Positions 7,342 to 9,130 of a stretch of DNA of 9,130 nt are shown here, piece after piece (positions within the stretch are counted from its first letter, which is position 1; every line of letters begins with the position of its first letter). Position numbers and translations under genes: made by a program. Source of the DNA: Streptosporangiaceae bacterium (GTDB lineage Bacteria; Actinomycetota; Actinomycetes; Streptosporangiales; Streptosporangiaceae); the NCBI GenBank assembly GCA_030038715.1, contig JASHSO010000499.1, positions 1 through 9,130 of the forward strand. Reading direction: 5' to 3'. Below the pieces are notes generated by a model. That model saw only the letters and a list, made by a program, of their open reading frames with translations, searched no databases and was not told the origin of the DNA.

Positions 7342-8782
7342 CGGAGTGATCCATCCGCGCCCCCTCGGCACCGCCGGAGTCCGCCCCGGCAGGGCCGCTA
7401 GGCAGCGGCCGGCTCGCGATGAGCAACGCGCCCACAGCAGCGGCTGCCAGCAGTCCGAACGCCAGCACCGCACCGCGCGAGCTGGGCCCGAGCACGTGCA
7501 ACGAGAGCGTTACCAGGGCAATCCCGAACGTCGTGCCGACGCCCCGCGCCATGTTGACCAGCCCGCCAAGGACGGCCGCCGAGCTCGCGGTGCCGCTGCG
7601 CATGATCACCGCATTGTTGGCCGGCACGAACACCCCGAGGCCCACCCCAGCCAGAGCCAGCAGCCCGGCAATGTTCCCAGTCGACTTGGCCACGAACATC
7701 AGCATAACGAGCGCGGCTGCGCAGGCAGCAGCACCAACGCAGCCGCGTACCCGGTTTGTTGCCCGCTTCGGGAACACCGCCTCGGCGGTCAGCGCAGCAG
7801 CGCCGAACCCGGCTGGCAGGGCGGACAGGATCAGGCCTGTCCGCAGCTCGCTCGCGTGACCGGCGAGCAGCTGCGGTACCAGTACCAGCGGGCCGAACAG
7901 CACAAGGTACCCGCAGAACGCGCCGGCCAGCCCCAGTGCAAGCCGGCGCGAGCGAAAGAGGGCCGCAGGTATGAGCGGGAACCTCGCGCTGCGCTGACGG
8001 ACGCCGAAGGCCAGGCTTGCCGCGACTGACACCGCGGCCAGGACGGCCGCTGTCCAGCCCGGCACCGGCAGCCCGCTCACCACCGAGAGTGCGACGAGCA
8101 GCGCAGTGCTCGCCCCAGCGAGCAGCAGCGCGCCGGGCCAGTCGAAGGATCCCGGCTGAGCGCGATGCTTAGTGCGCGGCAACAGGTACCGGCCGGCCAC
8201 GACTGCCAGGCAGCCGACCGGCACGTTGACCCAGTAGACCGCCCGCCAGCCCAGGGTTTCGGTGAGCAGGCCGCCGAGCGTCGGGCCGAGTCCAAGTCCG
8301 ATCGCCTGCGCGGCAGCTTGGACGCTGAGCGCGAGTCGCATCCTGGCAGCCGGGACGCTGGTCGTCACCAGGGCGACGCTGTTGGACTGCAGCATCGCGG
8401 CTCCGACAGCCTGCACCAGCCTGCAGGCCACGAGGATGCCGAGCGACGGCGCGAGGCCGCATGCCGCCGACCCGACGGTGAAGATGACGAATCCGTAGGT
8501 GTAGATGAGCTTCCTGCCCACGGCGTCGGCCAGCCGCCCGGTGGGGGTGACCATCGCGACCAGCATCAGCAGGTAGGCCAGCGATACCCACTGGACAGCC
8601 GCCAGCGGCGCGGTGAACTCACGCTGCATCGGCCGGAACGTCAGCGTCACGATGCTGGCGTCGAGCTGTCCCATGAAGGCGCCGAAGCACACGACACCGA
8701 CCGCCAGCCACGGGCCGAATCGGCTCCGGCGGACGGCCCCGGGGCGGGCGGGCTCGGCGGTAATACTTCTGTAACAAAACAT
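7328..8782 (-). CDS. MFS drug exporter, DHA2 (14-helix, EmrB/QacA-like) family
   Basis: This 484-aa proton antiporter of the inner membrane belongs to the DHA2 family, which exports drugs and other toxic small molecules. Visible signatures are GQLDASIVTLTFRPMQREF (38-56, motif D1 in helix 1), GRLADAVGRKL (82-92, motif A), GLGLGPTLGGLL (162-173, the antiporter motif C) and GWRAVYWVNVPVG (178-190, typical of the 14-helix group). The length and hydrophobic profile fit about 14 helices. ATG 8782 is the only sensible start: the next in-frame ATG is inside helix 1 and no start codon lies close upstream. Its codons 3-7 fall inside the inverted repeat 8763-8799, and the -10 element lies only 12 nt upstream, so the mRNA should have a leader of just a few nucleotides. 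It is the first gene of the unit with MarR, MmpL and glycosyltransferase genes. The substrate cannot be predicted. Confidence 0.94.
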   Translation of the reverse strand: MFCYRSITAEPARPGAVRRSRFGPWLAVGVVCFGAFMGQLDASIVTLTFRPMQREFTAPLAAVQWVSLAYLLMLVAMVTPTGRLADAVGRKLIYTYGFVIFTVGSAACGLAPSLGILVACRLVQAVGAAMLQSNSVALVTTSVPAARMRLALSVQAAAQAIGLGLGPTLGGLLTETLGWRAVYWVNVPVGCLAVVAGRYLLPRTKHRAQPGSFDWPGALLLAGASTALLVALSVVSGLPVPGWTAAVLAAVSVAASLAFGVRQRSARFPLIPAALFRSRRLALGLAGAFCGYLVLFGPLVLVPQLLAGHASELRTGLILSALPAGFGAAALTAEAVFPKRATNRVRGCVGAAACAAALVMLMFVAKSTGNIAGLLALAGVGLGVFVPANNAVIMRSGTASSAAVLGGLVNMARGVGTTFGIALVTLSLHVLGPSSRGAVLAFGLLAAAAVGALLIASRPLPSGPAGADSGGAEGARMDHSGAFG

Positions 8783-8799
8783 CTCTGTGACAGAAGTAT
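8763..8799. promoter_or_regulatory. Inverted-repeat operator over the MFS promoter and start codon (probable MarR site)
   Basis: ATACTTCTGT (8763-8772) and ACAGAAGTAT (8790-8799) are perfect 10-bp inverted repeats. Adding three further paired bases gives 14-bp arms of the form ATACTTCTGTNACA, with one unpaired position in each. Each arm also carries a local pseudo-palindrome, TGTAACA centred on 8773 and TCTGTGACAGA centred on 8789, 16 bp apart. This would suit two dimers bound side by side or one dimer on the large repeat. The segment is strikingly AT-rich for this genome and covers the TATACT -10 element (8800-8795), the probable transcription start (about 8788) and the ATG (8782), so a bound protein would block initiation. 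The MarR protein encoded in the same unit is the obvious candidate ligand; that pairing is inferred. Confidence 0.75.
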
Positions 8800-8800
8800 A
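8795..8800 (-). promoter_or_regulatory. -10 promoter element (TATACT) of the MFS-MarR unit
   Basis: TATACT on the minus strand matches the vegetative sigma -10 consensus at five of six positions. It predicts initiation around 8789-8787, only 5-7 nt before the ATG, so a near-leaderless mRNA is expected, which is common in actinobacteria. No good -35 is seen at the expected distance (8818-8824 reads GC-rich), so the promoter may depend on the -10 alone or on an activator. Confidence 0.5.
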
Positions 8801-8811
8801 GTCGGTCCTAC

Positions 8812-8863
8812 GCTCACCGCAGCGGGCCGGGCGGAACCTTTCTGGCTGTTCAGCTCACCGCAG
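8812..8863. repeat. Pair of 11-bp direct repeats (GCTCACCGCAG)
   Basis: GCTCACCGCAG occurs at 8812-8822 and again at 8853-8863, 41 bp apart (about four helical turns), in the divergent region between the MFS gene and sepH. The first copy overlaps where the -35 region of the MFS promoter should be. It could be a pair of activator sites or chance; no further copy was noticed in the intergenic sequence. Confidence 0.3.
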
Positions 8864-8867
8864 GCGC

Positions 8868-8890
8868 GCTCGGCGAATACTCTGCCGAGC
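8868..8890. repeat. Stem-loop / dyad symmetry in the MFS-sepH intergenic region
   Basis: GCTCGGC (8868-8874) and GCCGAGC (8884-8890) form a perfect 7-bp inverted repeat around the 9-nt loop gaatactct. No T-run follows on either strand, so it is not a classical intrinsic terminator. It lies about 85 bp upstream of the MFS start and could be a regulator site. The rest of 8783-9078 holds the direct repeat, the possible sepH promoter, a small TCGAG/CTCGA dyad near 9007-9024, and no convincing gene. Confidence 0.35.
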
Positions 8891-8940
8891 AATGGCTGCG
8901 GGGGTCACCTCGCCCGGGACGCGCGCCCGTGATCACCGGC

Positions 8941-8970
8941 CTGAACTGGGCTCACGACTGGTGATAGTTA
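8941..8970 (+). promoter_or_regulatory. Possible sepH promoter
   Basis: CTGAAC (8941-8946) and TAGTTA (8965-8970) are separated by 18 nt and resemble weak -35 and -10 hexamers. Transcription would start near 8977, giving a leader of about 100 nt before the sepH ATG. This is the most AT-rich plus-strand stretch in the leader. Neither hexamer is close to consensus. Confidence 0.3.
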
Positions 8971-9067
8971 GGGACATGCCGGGCGAGGTACTGGCTCAGC
9001 GGCCATCGAGCCGACAGACTCGACTAGGGCAGGGTCCGGTCTACGCCGCTGCGCGTCGGCCGGCCGC

Positions 9068-9075
9068 AGGAGGGA
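9068..9075 (+). promoter_or_regulatory. Strong Shine-Dalgarno of sepH
   Basis: AGGAGGGA lies 3 nt upstream of the ATG at 9079, or 5-6 nt when counted from the AGGAGG core. It is the best ribosome binding site in the window and fixes the sepH start. By contrast, the MFS and mmpL-like genes seem to lack proper leaders. Confidence 0.8.
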
Positions 9076-9078
9076 CCC

Positions 9079-9130
9079 ATGCAGGAGCTGCGCCTCGTCG
9101 CGGTAAGCGAGGACGGGACTTACGCCATCC
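9079..9130 (+). CDS. sepH: Septation protein SepH, N-terminal fragment (runs off the window)
   Basis: Only the first 17 codons are present, MQELRLVAVSEDGTYAI. This matches the very conserved opening of SepH proteins (former DUF3071), which read like M-x-ELR-[LV]-VAVS-x-DGT and lead into a helix-turn-helix-like N-terminal domain. SepH is an actinobacterial cytoplasmic protein that binds FtsZ and promotes Z-ring assembly. The start is supported by the AGGAGGGA ribosome binding site. The gene is divergent from the MFS unit, so a conserved division gene marks the border of the transporter cluster. The identification rests on a short N-terminal match recognised from memory. Confidence 0.8.
   Translation, partial: MQELRLVAVSEDGTYAI

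Noticed and set aside
7342..7473. N-terminal extension of the MarR gene to an ATG at 7473
   Set aside because: The added 44 residues lie wholly inside the MFS gene, look like out-of-frame sequence, and would make the protein unusually long for a MarR regulator.
8165..8932. 255-codon plus-strand frame antisense to the MFS gene, reaching into the intergenic region
   Set aside because: Shadow of the MFS coding sequence, with polar low-complexity composition and no ribosome binding site.
8976..9130. Possible leaderless small open frame starting at ATG 8976 and overlapping sepH out of frame
   Set aside because: It lies just downstream of the possible TAGTTA -10, but the translation is Arg/Ala/Gly-rich, runs through the sepH ribosome binding site and has no coding character that I can see.
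1..9130. tRNA, rRNA, CRISPR arrays, insertion sequences, prophage or toxin-antitoxin genes
   Set aside because: None of the expected repeats, conserved RNA sequences, transposase motifs or short paired frames were seen on either strand.

Overview
The window is a GC-rich, almost fully coding stretch (roughly 70% GC judging by eye, many GTG starts, 4-nt stop/start overlaps) typical of an actinomycete chromosome. The clearest lineage marker is at the right edge, where the first 17 codons of a gene read like the N-terminus of SepH (the former DUF3071 family), an FtsZ-associated division protein of Actinobacteria. I cannot name the genus.

Layout. Left (1-1087, minus strand): the 5' end of an ABC-2 type permease and the ATPase gene translationally coupled to it. 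Middle left (1254-3187, plus strand): a NarL/LuxR-type two-component system, a membrane histidine kinase and its response regulator, overlapping by 4 nt and divergent from the ABC genes. The shared intergenic region holds a large imperfect palindrome (1181-1220), a candidate response-regulator operator. This sensor/exporter arrangement is a common actinobacterial stress or drug-response module.

Middle and right (3145-8782, minus strand): a likely four-gene unit, read from right to left. It comprises a DHA2-type MFS exporter, a MarR-family repressor whose start lies inside the exporter's 3' end, an MmpL-type RND transporter, and a family 2 glycosyltransferase. The glycosyltransferase ends inside the response regulator gene, a 43-bp tail-to-tail overlap. 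Just at the MFS start there is an AT-rich inverted repeat with two TGTNACA cores that covers a TATACT -10 element, the probable transcription start and the start codon. It is a strong candidate operator for the MarR protein.

Right edge (8783-9130): a 296-bp divergent intergenic region with a stem-loop, a short direct repeat and a possible promoter, followed by the sepH start with a strong ribosome binding site. Everything recognisable belongs to known families. The less ordinary parts are the regulatory architecture and the pairing of two different exporters with a glycosyltransferase under one MarR regulator.
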